Shown here one piece after another: positions 26,143 to 33,357 of a stretch of DNA of 43,139 bases. Numbering within the stretch: position 1 is the first letter of the stretch; each line of letters begins with the position of its first letter. Under the pieces are notes generated by a model. It worked only from the letters and a program-made list of their open reading frames with translations. It searched no databases and was not told where the DNA came from. Source of the DNA: Lysinibacillus mangiferihumi (GTDB lineage: Bacteria; Bacillota; Bacilli; Bacillales_A; Planococcaceae); NCBI RefSeq assembly GCF_003049665.1, contig NZ_PYWM01000037.1, positions 1 to 43,139 on the forward strand, read 5' to 3'. A program made the position numbers and the translations under genes.

Positions 26143-26936
26143 ATGAAAGAAGTAAAAACGGCCTCAAAAGAAGCCGTACTAGCCGACAAGTCGTTAAATA
26201 ACATGGAACTGCAAACGCCAAGTAAGGACATGAGCTTTAAAGAAAAAGCCATACTAACAGGCCAGAATCTGCTTTTAACAAAAGCTCAAAAAGAAAAAGG
26301 CAAACTAGATGCAACGGTTGATGTATTGAAAAATACATACGGCGAACTAAAAGAATTGGTGACCAACCCTGGAGGTGTCCTCAATAATCTAGTGACCGCA
26401 ACACCCGATTGAAACGAAAAATCAATAGGCAATGCAATAAAACACTCCTATGAAAAAGAAGCACTCGATGGCATTGCTGAGGCGACTAAGGGTAAGGTTA
26501 AGGTTAATGCTTTTGGTAGTTTTTTTACAGAATCTACTCAAATAGATAGAGAACTAGTCGACACCTTAAGGAAAAAATATACAGATGGAAGAAAAGGAAT
26601 GCTGCTGCGTCAAAAGGAAAAATAGATGGTGATGAGATAAATTTAGAAAGTAGTGGAGAGTTTCCTAACAATGATTACTTTAATAAAGATAATTTTAAGC
26701 CCCTACAACCAGAGGATTATCATTATGAAGGCCCAATTAGTGCATTTACAAGTCATACTGAACAAAAATTTGTAGGATATTTAAGACTAAAATATTAAGA
26801 TAAGGCTGATGTTAAGGGGTTAATTGAAATTATTTCTGAAAGACCATATTGTGATAATTGTATTGATTTGGTTGATGAATTCCAGAAGAAATTTCAAAAT
26901 ATTGAGGTAGTTTGTATTGAGGTAATTCCAAAATAG
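26143..26936 (+). pseudogene. LXG-type linker + deaminase-fold toxin tail, interrupted
   Basis: ATG 26143 opens 89 codons of pre-toxin/linker (..NTYGELKELVTNPGGVLNNL..) ending TGA 26412. Beyond it are IGNAIKHSYEKEALDGIAEA TKGKVK, a linker related to that at 21315. After a frame change near 26595 the toxin reads ..AFTSHTEQKFVGYLRLKY-stop, then DKADVKGLIEIISERPYCDN CIDLVDEF to TAG 26936. H-T-E and P-Y-C-x-x-C are deaminase zinc ligands. In the toxin domain only TAA 26796-26798 and the upstream frame change are visible. The SUKH immunity gene follows. Confidence 0.68.
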
Positions 26937-26945
26937 AGGAGAATA

Positions 26946-27413
26946 ATGGTGAAATATTTATATGAACTTATTACCGAATTACAAAAAAATAAAATTCCTA
27001 TGGTTCCGTGCACTAAGGACGAAGTAGATGAAGTAAAGAGGTTGATAGGAAATAATAAAATTCCTAAAGCATACATTGAATTTCTTGAAGTAATGGGAGG
27101 AGGGACAGAGCATACTTTTTTACGAGGAGAATCATGTTATATTGACGAATTAATGGAATTGAATGAATGGGGAGCGGAATTATTAGCAGAAAATAATGTT
27201 GCATTGAAGCTTACCCCTAACGATTTTGTATTTTGGATGAGTCAAGGGTGTATGTTTTGTTTCTTTAAACTAGATGAGGGCGAGAATCCTCCAGTATATT
27301 TTTATTCGGAAGGTAAGAAGAAAGATGGTTTCTATAAGATTACTGATACTTATACAGATTTTTTACAGCGTCGGTATATGAAAGATAAATATATTTTTCA
27401 AAAAAAAGATTAA
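26946..27413 (+). CDS. SMI1/KNR4 (SUKH) immunity protein
   Basis: 155 residues, GAGGAGA six bases before ATG 26946. SUKH-1 layout: TKDEVDEVKRLIGNNKIPKA YIEFLEVMGGGTEHTFLRG, central FVFWMSQGCMFCFFKLDEG, C-terminal TDTYTDFLQRRYM. IP-x-x-Y-x-x-FL-x-x-MGGG is the classic SMI1/KNR4 entry motif. It follows the deaminase relic by 9 bases and should be its antidote. Uninterrupted. Confidence 0.85.
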   Translation: MVKYLYELITELQKNKIPMVPCTKDEVDEVKRLIGNNKIPKAYIEFLEVMGGGTEHTFLRGESCYIDELMELNEWGAELLAENNVALKLTPNDFVFWMSQGCMFCFFKLDEGENPPVYFYSEGKKKDGFYKITDTYTDFLQRRYMKDKYIFQKKD

Positions 27414-27420
27414 GCGAAGC

Positions 27421-27719
27421 ATCTTCGGATTTAGGTCTGAAATACTATGTGTAATCAATACGAGATTGGCATTCCAAATTGCGTTTTTTTTATCCTATTA
27501 CGGTTTGTTGATGAGTAGACCTCACCCAGTGCCAAGTAAGTAGGGCAGAAGACTTAACTCAAGTTGAATTCGTCAAGCTAAAGAGTTTAAACGTTACACT
27601 CGCCATGATCATGGGTATAAAAATGCCATACTGTCAAGGACCAGCTCTGTCAATTGGGAACACCGCCGTTGGAGTTGGCTGGTGTGAATGTGGGCCGAAT
27701 AACGGATACTAGAACATTT
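27421..27719 (+). other. Junction of intercassette repeat and pre-toxin end
   Basis: No gene. At about 27560-27640 the end of the intercassette repeat (GTCAAGCTAAAGAGTTTAAA, CCATACTGTCAAGGACC) runs directly into the last part of the pre-toxin (CAATTGGGAACACCGCCGTT, coding LGTPPLELAGVNVGRITDT). In the complete copies these are about 1.3 kb apart, so this is a deletion or recombination joint near 27640. Confidence 0.65.
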
Positions 27720-28133
27720 GAGAATATACTATTAAAGAAGCCATATTTATAAAACAGATAGTAAAGGTCGTATTTCAAATTGTGAAGATAACCTCGAACT
27801 GGGTAAAGGGAAAAGAATCATGCTCAAAAAGTAGTGAGTGGAGACGGTCGTTTGCCAGATGGTGAGGGCGGTCATTTGATTGCAAGTATTTTTAAAGGTT
27901 CAGGTAGTCTGGATAATCTTGTGCCTATGAATGGTAATCTCAATAAAGGAGAGTGGAAAAAACTTGAGAACATGCGGGCAAAACAGCTTGACAAAGGGCA
28001 GGGTGTTGAGGTAAAGATAAAGGCGATTTATAAAGGAGACTTACAACGTCCTATAAGTTTTGAAATAGAGTATAAGGTTGGAAATGGAGATTGGGAATAT
28101 AGAGAATTTAAAAATAAACCAGGAGGCAAGTAA
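27720..28133 (+). pseudogene. DNA/RNA non-specific endonuclease toxin tail (YeeF-type, second copy)
   Basis: Nucleotide-level paralogue of 12806-13228. The first ~110 bases contain small deletions (EYTIKEAIFIK.. instead of EYTTKEGHTYK..). From GTG 27834 an open frame of 99 codons gives GDGRLPDGEGGHLIASIFKG, SGSLDNLVPMNGNLNKGEWK and ending NGDWEYREFKNKPGGK. The GGH catalytic motif is kept. There is no pre-toxin beyond the short scrap before it. TAA is followed at once by the GTG of the YezG copy. Confidence 0.75.
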
Positions 28134-28135
28134 TT

Positions 28136-28633
28136 GTGAATGATAATAAAATAAGTAGTTTATACAATAGTATCGCTCAAATAGTCGTAGAAACGATTCC
28201 AGAAGCGTGGTCTAAAGTCTATGTTTATGGTGAAATCAATGAAGATGTACGTACTGCATTTTTCTTCTATTACCCGGAATCTAGCGAAAAACCAATGCAT
28301 AGTCATGATATACCAAGTGTATTCGGGGTAGAAAAAGAGGAATATAAGGAAAAATGGAGAAAATTATTAGATTATTTAGAAGAACTATGGTATGAATTTA
28401 AAAATAATAACCAAGAACCTTGGACCAATCTCACATTGATTTTTAACAGTGAGGGTGAATTGAAAATTGACTATGAATACGAAGACTTATCGGAAGCAGA
28501 CGATTATGAAAGGCGAATTATTTGGAAGTATAAGTATCTAGGACGTATACCTGAAGATAAAGACGACAGAGAATTCTTAGAGCGTTATTTACAATCATTT
28601 GAAGAAAAAGAGAATAATAACGATCAAAAATAA
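28136..28633 (+). CDS. yezG: YezG/DUF600-family immunity protein (copy 2)
   Basis: 165 residues, GTG start with GGAGG in the toxin end. DUF600 motifs as in copy 1: VVETIPEAWSKVYVYGEINE, MHSHDIPSVFG, EELWYEFKNNNQEPWTNLTL, YERRIIWKYKYLG. The middle (ESSEKPMHSHDIPSVFGVEK) differs most from copy 1. Both toxin and immunity have changed, suggesting duplication followed by specificity drift. Confidence 0.88.
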   Translation: MNDNKISSLYNSIAQIVVETIPEAWSKVYVYGEINEDVRTAFFFYYPESSEKPMHSHDIPSVFGVEKEEYKEKWRKLLDYLEELWYEFKNNNQEPWTNLTLIFNSEGELKIDYEYEDLSEADDYERRIIWKYKYLGRIPEDKDDREFLERYLQSFEEKENNNDQK

Positions 28634-28838
28634 AATTTTTAATTGAACAAATGTTGACCATATTGACCCATCAACATAAGACAAAAAACCGGGAACCGGG
28701 AATTGGCTATTTAATTTGATACGATTATTAATTGGAAAAAAGTAGAAGGATCTTTAACTATCTTCTGCACAAGCAAAAAACAACCAAAGCGAATGCTCTC
28801 AATATACTTAAAAAGAAATCAATCAATTAGGTTAGTAT

Positions 28839-29117
28839 GTGGAGAAGCTTGATAAGGGTACGGGTAAAGATTTTAAAAACTACTCAGCTAAAGAAATAGA
28901 GAGGAAGTTTGACTTGAAGAAAGGGGAGTTCCACCAAGTGAAACAGGATATAGTTAAAGACCTTACCAATAAAAACTCTCCGTATAAAGACTCTATGAAA
29001 AAGGTGGGTAATAATCCTGATATTCATCTAAGTTCAGATGGTACAATCAGAGTAATGTCTAGAGATGGAAAGACTTCGTTTGATACTAATTGGAAGATAA
29101 ACGATTTTCTACCGTAA
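28839..29117 (+). CDS. Toxin domain without pre-toxin, family unassigned
   Basis: 92 residues from GTG 28839 (MEKLDKGTGKDFKNYSAKEI); the KGTGK linker marks the cassette border, so this is a bare toxin domain. ERKFDLKKGEFHQVKQDIVK, NPDIHLSSDGTIRVMSRDG and NWKINDFLP are typical of compact C-terminal toxin domains in Rhs/LXG proteins, but I cannot name the activity. No lesion. No ribosome site is evident, so it is probably silent here. It overlaps neither neighbour; the immunity gene starts at 29132. Confidence 0.65.
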   Translation: MEKLDKGTGKDFKNYSAKEIERKFDLKKGEFHQVKQDIVKDLTNKNSPYKDSMKKVGNNPDIHLSSDGTIRVMSRDGKTSFDTNWKINDFLP

Positions 29118-29131
29118 GAAAGGTGATAGCT

Positions 29132-29635
29132 ATGTCATTTGAAATAAATATATTAGTGGTTAATCAAAATAAACCATTACCGATTCCATTTCTCTCTTTT
29201 ATAGAAGTAATAAATGAAGTGGACGATAAAATGGTTTTGAGGTTGGATTGTACATGGAATTTTATGAGTCAAACAAAAGGAATTTGGTACTCATTAGTTA
29301 AAGAGGATAATGGGATTAAAAATGCATTTTTACTTTGTACCTCTGATTTTGAAATAGAGTCAGAAAAATTACCTATTCCTTTTTGGATTGACGATGAGGA
29401 TGTTATTTATAACTTAACTCCATTAGTTATTCATAAAGAATATTCGGAAGAGTTTGTAGCAATATTAGAATTTTTAATTAAACAATCTCCAAGTAATACC
29501 TTAATGTTTTTAGCTAGATATCAGGGTGGTGATTATGAGATTATTCAAGGCACTATATCACTTAGTAATTTTATTCAAGATTTAAAAAATAAAAAAATAT
29601 TGTTTAATGTATGCTATATAATCACTAATAATTAA
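29132..29635 (+). CDS. Putative immunity protein
   Basis: 167 residues from ATG 29132 (MSFEINILVVNQNKPLPIPF), chosen over the upstream in-frame TTG 29090 because AAAGGTGA lies 7 bases before it. ..KLPIPFWIDDEDVIYNLTPL.., YSEEFVAILEFLIKQSPSNT and LMFLARYQGGDYEIIQGTI suggest an alpha/beta fold. Starts 14 bases after the bare toxin. Family not recognised. Confidence 0.7.
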   Translation: MSFEINILVVNQNKPLPIPFLSFIEVINEVDDKMVLRLDCTWNFMSQTKGIWYSLVKEDNGIKNAFLLCTSDFEIESEKLPIPFWIDDEDVIYNLTPLVIHKEYSEEFVAILEFLIKQSPSNTLMFLARYQGGDYEIIQGTISLSNFIQDLKNKKILFNVCYIITNN

Positions 29636-29642
29636 TTGTTAT

Positions 29643-29679
29643 AACCTTGATTGGCTAAATGCCTTTCAAGGTTTTTTTC
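29643..29679 (+). terminator. Recurrent intercassette terminator, type 1
   Basis: AACCTTGATTGGC-TAAAT-GCCTTTCAAGGTT followed by T's, seven bases after the immunity stop. Confidence 0.82.
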
Positions 29680-29689
29680 TTTAAGTCAT

Positions 29690-30090
29690 ATTAAATCGGC
29701 TGATATTTGAGTGAGACAATAAGAAAATGATTCGTTTGAGAATCGAAAACTCATGTGACCATCAAGGATTATTATGCAAACATTGATCTAGGAAGAAAAG
29801 TGTGAGAATTAGGCGAGATGACATTTTACATGCAGGAGGTAGTTTTGTATGGAATAGTGACTAAATAAACGATAATGACAAAGCTCGTGGCGATAAATAA
29901 TGGTTAATGTGAGAGGGAATTGTTTGCTTTATATAGTCAAATATTTTTAAGGTTGTATTTTGCTAGAAGGTATTACCATCATGGGGTCTGGATTTACTAT
30001 AGGATAGTTTGACAAGTACGATAATTAGGCGAGATGATATTTTACTTGACAGGGGTAGTTATGAAATGGGATGGCTAAATTTGCATTTTT
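29690..30090 (+). repeat. Intercassette repeat, two partial copies in tandem
   Basis: 29760-29905 repeats the block of 3.97-4.12 and 9.38-9.52 kb (TAGGAAGAAAAGTGTGAGAA, GAGATGACATTTTACATGCA, GACAAAGCTCGTGGCGATAA). A second partial copy at 30009-30080 reads openly as MTSTIIRRDDILLDRGSYEM GWLN and runs into the frame of the next gene. This is the cleanest view of a coding sense for the repeat. Confidence 0.7.
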
Positions 30091-30113
30091 TGGTTATAAA
30101 AAGAAAGGGTATA

Positions 30114-30611
30114 ATGAGGAAGATGGTTAATGTGAATAATGATAGAACAACAAAGTTGGAGTTGTTAAAAAGAATAAGTAGAAGAAAGAATTTAATCAAA
30201 GAATTAGACTTCATGAATCTTGTCGAGGAACCATTTTTGAATATTGAAGATAACGATTTATTTTGTAAGAAAGTATTTTCGGTACTTAAAGCAAAGAAAA
30301 ATAAGATTCGATTGCAAGGAGATAACTATAAAGAAAATATTCAAAAATCAATACAGTTATTAAATGAGATTATTGATAATACTGAAATAACACATAAAAA
30401 AGGATACCTATTGTTTTTTAGAGAAAGTGAAATAGAAGTAGTGTTAATTAATGTTAATGAATTATTTAGTAACTTAGATAAAGTTCTTGAGTTGACATGG
30501 TTTTCAAAGGGATATGGAGATTTTATACTAGTGGATGGAGATTTTAATTTTGGTTTGTGTATTGAACGAACGGAATATTATTATGAGTTTAGTATTTGGG
30601 GACTATCGTAA
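30114..30611 (+). CDS. Putative immunity protein
   Basis: 165 residues from ATG 30114 (MRKMVNVNNDRTTKLELLKR; ATG 30123 also possible), AAGAAAGGG upstream. The frame is open back to TTG 30009, but that part is intercassette repeat. C-terminal half: GYLLFFRESEIEVVLINVNE, LTWFSKGYGDFILVDGDFNF and GLCIERTEYYYEFSIWG. No toxin precedes it. Family not recognised. Confidence 0.65.
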   Translation: MRKMVNVNNDRTTKLELLKRISRRKNLIKELDFMNLVEEPFLNIEDNDLFCKKVFSVLKAKKNKIRLQGDNYKENIQKSIQLLNEIIDNTEITHKKGYLLFFRESEIEVVLINVNELFSNLDKVLELTWFSKGYGDFILVDGDFNFGLCIERTEYYYEFSIWGLS

Positions 30612-30706
30612 AAAGGAAACATTATGCGAACCTTGAATTCGTTATAAAAAATAGGGAAATTACGTCACAGCATATCCGTTGTATTAATAAGAGTGGGGAT
30701 AATAAC

Positions 30707-31156
30707 ATGATTAAATATTTGTATACAACTGAATATAATGAAGATTTTAATGAGGTTATTTTGGATTTTGGTATAGATACATCATTAAACAATGGTTATC
30801 TGATTTGTAATTCACTAGGTTCGGATATTTTTGGCGATTTTGCTACTGTAAAGGATGAAATCGAAAAATTACTTGAATTACTAGCAGGAAAAGTAACTTT
30901 ATACGAAGGTGGGGGAAATGTAAACTTAATAAAATCAGATGAATTTTTTACAACCATTGAAGATATTTTTGCAGATGATGAGGAGGCCAGCACATGTAAA
31001 ATTGAGACTTTAGAATATACAAAGATTATACTGATCTGGGCAAAAGAAAATTTTCAGTATAAGTGCAAACGAGGTGCTGTGTTAAGAGAAGAAGCAGAAT
31101 TAGCAGTAGACTGGATAAATAAAAAATTCATGGATAATAAAATTTTACGGCCATAG
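30707..31156 (+). CDS. Putative immunity protein
   Basis: 149 residues from ATG 30707 (MIKYLYTTEYNEDFNEVILD). The frame is open from 30596 with KRKHYANLEFVIKNREITSQ, perhaps the end of a toxin fused in frame or its scrap. DFGIDTSLNNGYLICNSLG, VKDEIEKLLELLAGKVTLYE and EEAELAVDWINKKFM. Acidic, single domain. Starts within 100 bases of the previous gene, so two immunity genes share one transcript. Family not recognised. Confidence 0.65.
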   Translation: MIKYLYTTEYNEDFNEVILDFGIDTSLNNGYLICNSLGSDIFGDFATVKDEIEKLLELLAGKVTLYEGGGNVNLIKSDEFFTTIEDIFADDEEASTCKIETLEYTKIILIWAKENFQYKCKRGAVLREEAELAVDWINKKFMDNKILRP

Positions 31157-31320
31157 AGGAGGGAAGCTGGATTATATACAATTAAAGAAATACACAGATT
31201 ATTCGCTAGGATTATCAAATGACAAGTCGGAGCTTTTTTGCAAAAAAAGGTAAATATACCTATTATACACAAAAGTAATCGATCAACTAGGTAAGGATGT
31301 GCAAGCCTGTGGAGCAGCTT

Positions 31321-31627
31321 GATAAAGGATTAGCTTCTAGAGGTAAACCAAGTTCAGGCGAAAGATCCTTTGTTAGTTTTGTGAAAAATAATGTGTCTAT
31401 TGAAAAAGAAACAATGGTGATGTCCCAAGTCAGTTTAAACGTTTTTGGTATGATAGTCATGCTAACTTAGCACTGTATGTACATCAACTCACTAGAAATG
31501 CCGCACCAAAAGGAAATATTTATGGTGGGTTGGTTCCAAAACGTCAAATGATGGTGTAACAACTCCAAATGCAAAAGATAGAAAATAATTATATGACTAT
31601 TTAGAAAACGGCAAATATCAAGAATAA
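31321..31627 (+). pseudogene. Toxin tail with several frameshifts
   Basis: Starts DKGLASRGKPSSGERSFVSF VKNNVSIEK, loses frame near 31408, continues NNGDVPSQFKRFWYDSHANL, ALYVHQLTRNAAPKGNIYGG, LVPK, changes frame again near 31538 (TSNDGVTTPNAKDRK), has a TAA near 31587, and ends LYDYLENGKYQE at TAA 31625-31627. About 95 residues when repaired; family unknown. The ~60 bases before it resemble the DNA upstream of the bare toxin at 28839 (ATCAATCAATTAGGT versus ATCGATCAACTAGGT). Confidence 0.55.
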
Positions 31628-31639
31628 GGGAACAATAAA

Positions 31640-32064
31640 ATGGATGAAAACTTCGATTGCACACAGTTTTTTCCTTTGATACAAATCTATCATTAAAAGA
31701 AATATTATTATTATTATCAGACTTGAAAAATTATGAGTTTCTAATTTTAAAAAGTGATGACATAAGAGAAGTTAAAAAAAGATATTTAGAAAAATATATG
31801 AGTTCCTATCTAATTGAACTAAAAAATGATAATTTTATAGGCGATTTGCAAGATTGGAGTAATTTTGAAAGCCCTCCGATTATTGTGGAATTTTTTTCTG
31901 ATATTTCAGAAAAAATAGCGAAGAATATTAATATAACAAATTACTCTATTATTCTTTGTAAATTTGCACAAGAAAATGTTACTGAAGATAAAGTTTTAGA
32001 GATAAAATCTAATGAGATTTTACCAGCTCTCTATAATATGTCTAAATTCAGTTATGATTTATAG
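31640..32064 (+). CDS. Putative immunity protein, possible frameshift at its start
   Basis: ATG 31640 (AAGGGA site) reads MDENFDCTQFF then stops soon. The long frame starts at TTG 31657 (HTVFSFDTNLSLKEILLLL) and runs to 32064, 135 residues. One missing base between them would join the two, so the gene is either broken after five codons or uses TTG with no site. NFIGDLQDWSNFESPPIIVE and ITNYSIILCKFAQENVTED; family not recognised. Confidence 0.55.
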
Positions 32065-32101
32065 ATGGATAATCTTATCTTAAAAATTCAACAGGAACTT
32101 T

Positions 32102-32172
32102 AAATGTTTATAAGCGCCATCCCAAAATTGTTAAAAGACATTTTTAGATTTCATTAATGATTTTCGTGAATA
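32102..32172 (+). pseudogene. Toxin end scrap before SUKH-3 copy 3
   Basis: LNVYKRHPKIVKRHF, then after a one-base shift in a T run, DFINDFRE and TAG 32170-32172. Too short to classify. It shows that even this SUKH-3 gene once had a toxin in front. Confidence 0.4.
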
Positions 32173-32201
32173 GAACTCTTGAATAAATAGGGAGGATACT
32201 T

Positions 32202-32648
32202 ATGCAAAATTTATCAGATGAAACGAGAGATATATTGCTACAAGCGGGATGGAATACAAATAATAAGGTTGAATTAACGGAAACAGTAAAATTTTTAAAG
32301 GCGATGGGATATCAAGTGTTTAATCCGGTGGTTGATGCACTAAGTCAATTTGGTGGGGTTGAATATAAATTTAAGCATCCGGATGGAAGTTTGGAAACCT
32401 TTCATTTTAGCCCACAAGAAGTTGTTGGGGATTACTATGAAAAAGAAGACTTTGATGAATTTGAGCTATTAGTAAAAGAGCCGCTCGTAGTAATTGGAGA
32501 AGCATACCGTGGAAACTTAATAATGTTTATCTCGAAATCTGGTAAGGTCTTTGGAAAAAATGGGTATTCATTATTTAAGTTTGGCGATGACATTTTCGAG
32601 GCATTAGACACGCTTTGCTTATTTAGTAAACCAGAAGAAATAGAATAA
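32202..32648 (+). CDS. SUKH-3 family immunity protein (copy 3)
   Basis: 148 residues, GGGAGG eight bases before ATG 32202. SUKH-3 pattern: ILLQAGWNTNNKVELTETVK, VVDALSQFGGVEYKFKHPDG, LLVKEPLVVIGEAYRGNLIM, FKFGDDIFEALDTLCLF. It is the most diverged of the three copies and probably recognises another toxin. Followed by a type 3 terminator. Confidence 0.83.
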   Translation: MQNLSDETRDILLQAGWNTNNKVELTETVKFLKAMGYQVFNPVVDALSQFGGVEYKFKHPDGSLETFHFSPQEVVGDYYEKEDFDEFELLVKEPLVVIGEAYRGNLIMFISKSGKVFGKNGYSLFKFGDDIFEALDTLCLFSKPEEIE

Positions 32649-32727
32649 TAAATTTCAGTCATTTGGGATGGCTGTGGCAATATGATAGAAGCTAGTATAG
32701 AATGGCAGCGTAATAGCGTTGCATGAT

Positions 32728-32772
32728 ACAGGTTAATTATGATCAGATACCACATAATTGACCTGTTTTTTT
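32728..32772 (+). terminator. Recurrent terminator, type 3
   Basis: ACAGGTTAATTATG / CATAATTGACCTGT arms with an 11-base loop, followed by seven T's. Confidence 0.82.
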
Positions 32773-32896
32773 GTTATCATCAAAAATTAATTAGAAAAAG
32801 TCGCCCCTTTAGAAGGCAAAAAGCTAGTTTTAGAAATAATAATTCAATGGGGTCGTATGAATTAGAGAAAATGAAATAGAAAGAAGTGAACATGAA

Positions 32897-33256
32897 TTGG
32901 CAACTTACAATATAACTTCAGATATTTTTGAATATCCGAAATCTTATCATAAGATTGTAGAATTAAATTTAGTTGATTTTGATGTATGGTATTTAATGGA
33001 GTCTGGTCAAGCGACAAGAAGGTATTTTGATTTGAAGGAGAGATATCCCAATAGAAAATTAATACCTTTTGCTAGACAGGATGATAGTGATGATATCGCA
33101 TGTTTTGAAATAGGAAAGGGAACTAAGATTCAATTAATTCATGATTTTACTACTGAAGGTTTTGAACAAAGACATGAATTTGAAGATCTCTGGGAATGGT
33201 TAGAGTTTGCTATAAAAGAAATGATTTTTTATAACAGGTGTGAAGCGGTTGAATGA
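32897..33256 (+). CDS. SMI1/KNR4-like immunity protein
   Basis: 119 residues from TTG 32897 (MATYNITSDIFEYPKSYHKI); GAAGTGAA upstream is a modest site. YPNRKLIPFARQDDSDDIAC FEIGKGTKIQLIHDF then FEDLWEWLEFAIKEM. The IPFARQxDSDDIACFE element occurs in SMI1/KNR4-type proteins that read out as small immunity factors. No toxin precedes it: the 120 bases before show no toxin frame. Assignment by pattern. Confidence 0.6.
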   Translation: MATYNITSDIFEYPKSYHKIVELNLVDFDVWYLMESGQATRRYFDLKERYPNRKLIPFARQDDSDDIACFEIGKGTKIQLIHDFTTEGFEQRHEFEDLWEWLEFAIKEMIFYNRCEAVE

Positions 33257-33357
33257 TAGAGAATATTAGACTGACGAAAAAGCTGCGGGTGTTTGAGAAA
33301 ATGATGTCAGTATGCTGAATTACTTGAAAAATTTTTAAATAGTTAAGGATAATAACT

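Noticed and set aside
3878..30090. Repeats as a CRISPR array
   Set aside because: Repeat units are long (hundreds of bases), irregularly spaced, separated by genes and of variable length; there are no short uniform repeats with equal spacers and no cas genes.
30009..30113. TTG 30009 as the start of the immunity gene at 30114
   Set aside because: The first 35 codons are intercassette repeat DNA seen at ten other places; ATG 30114 has its own ribosome site.
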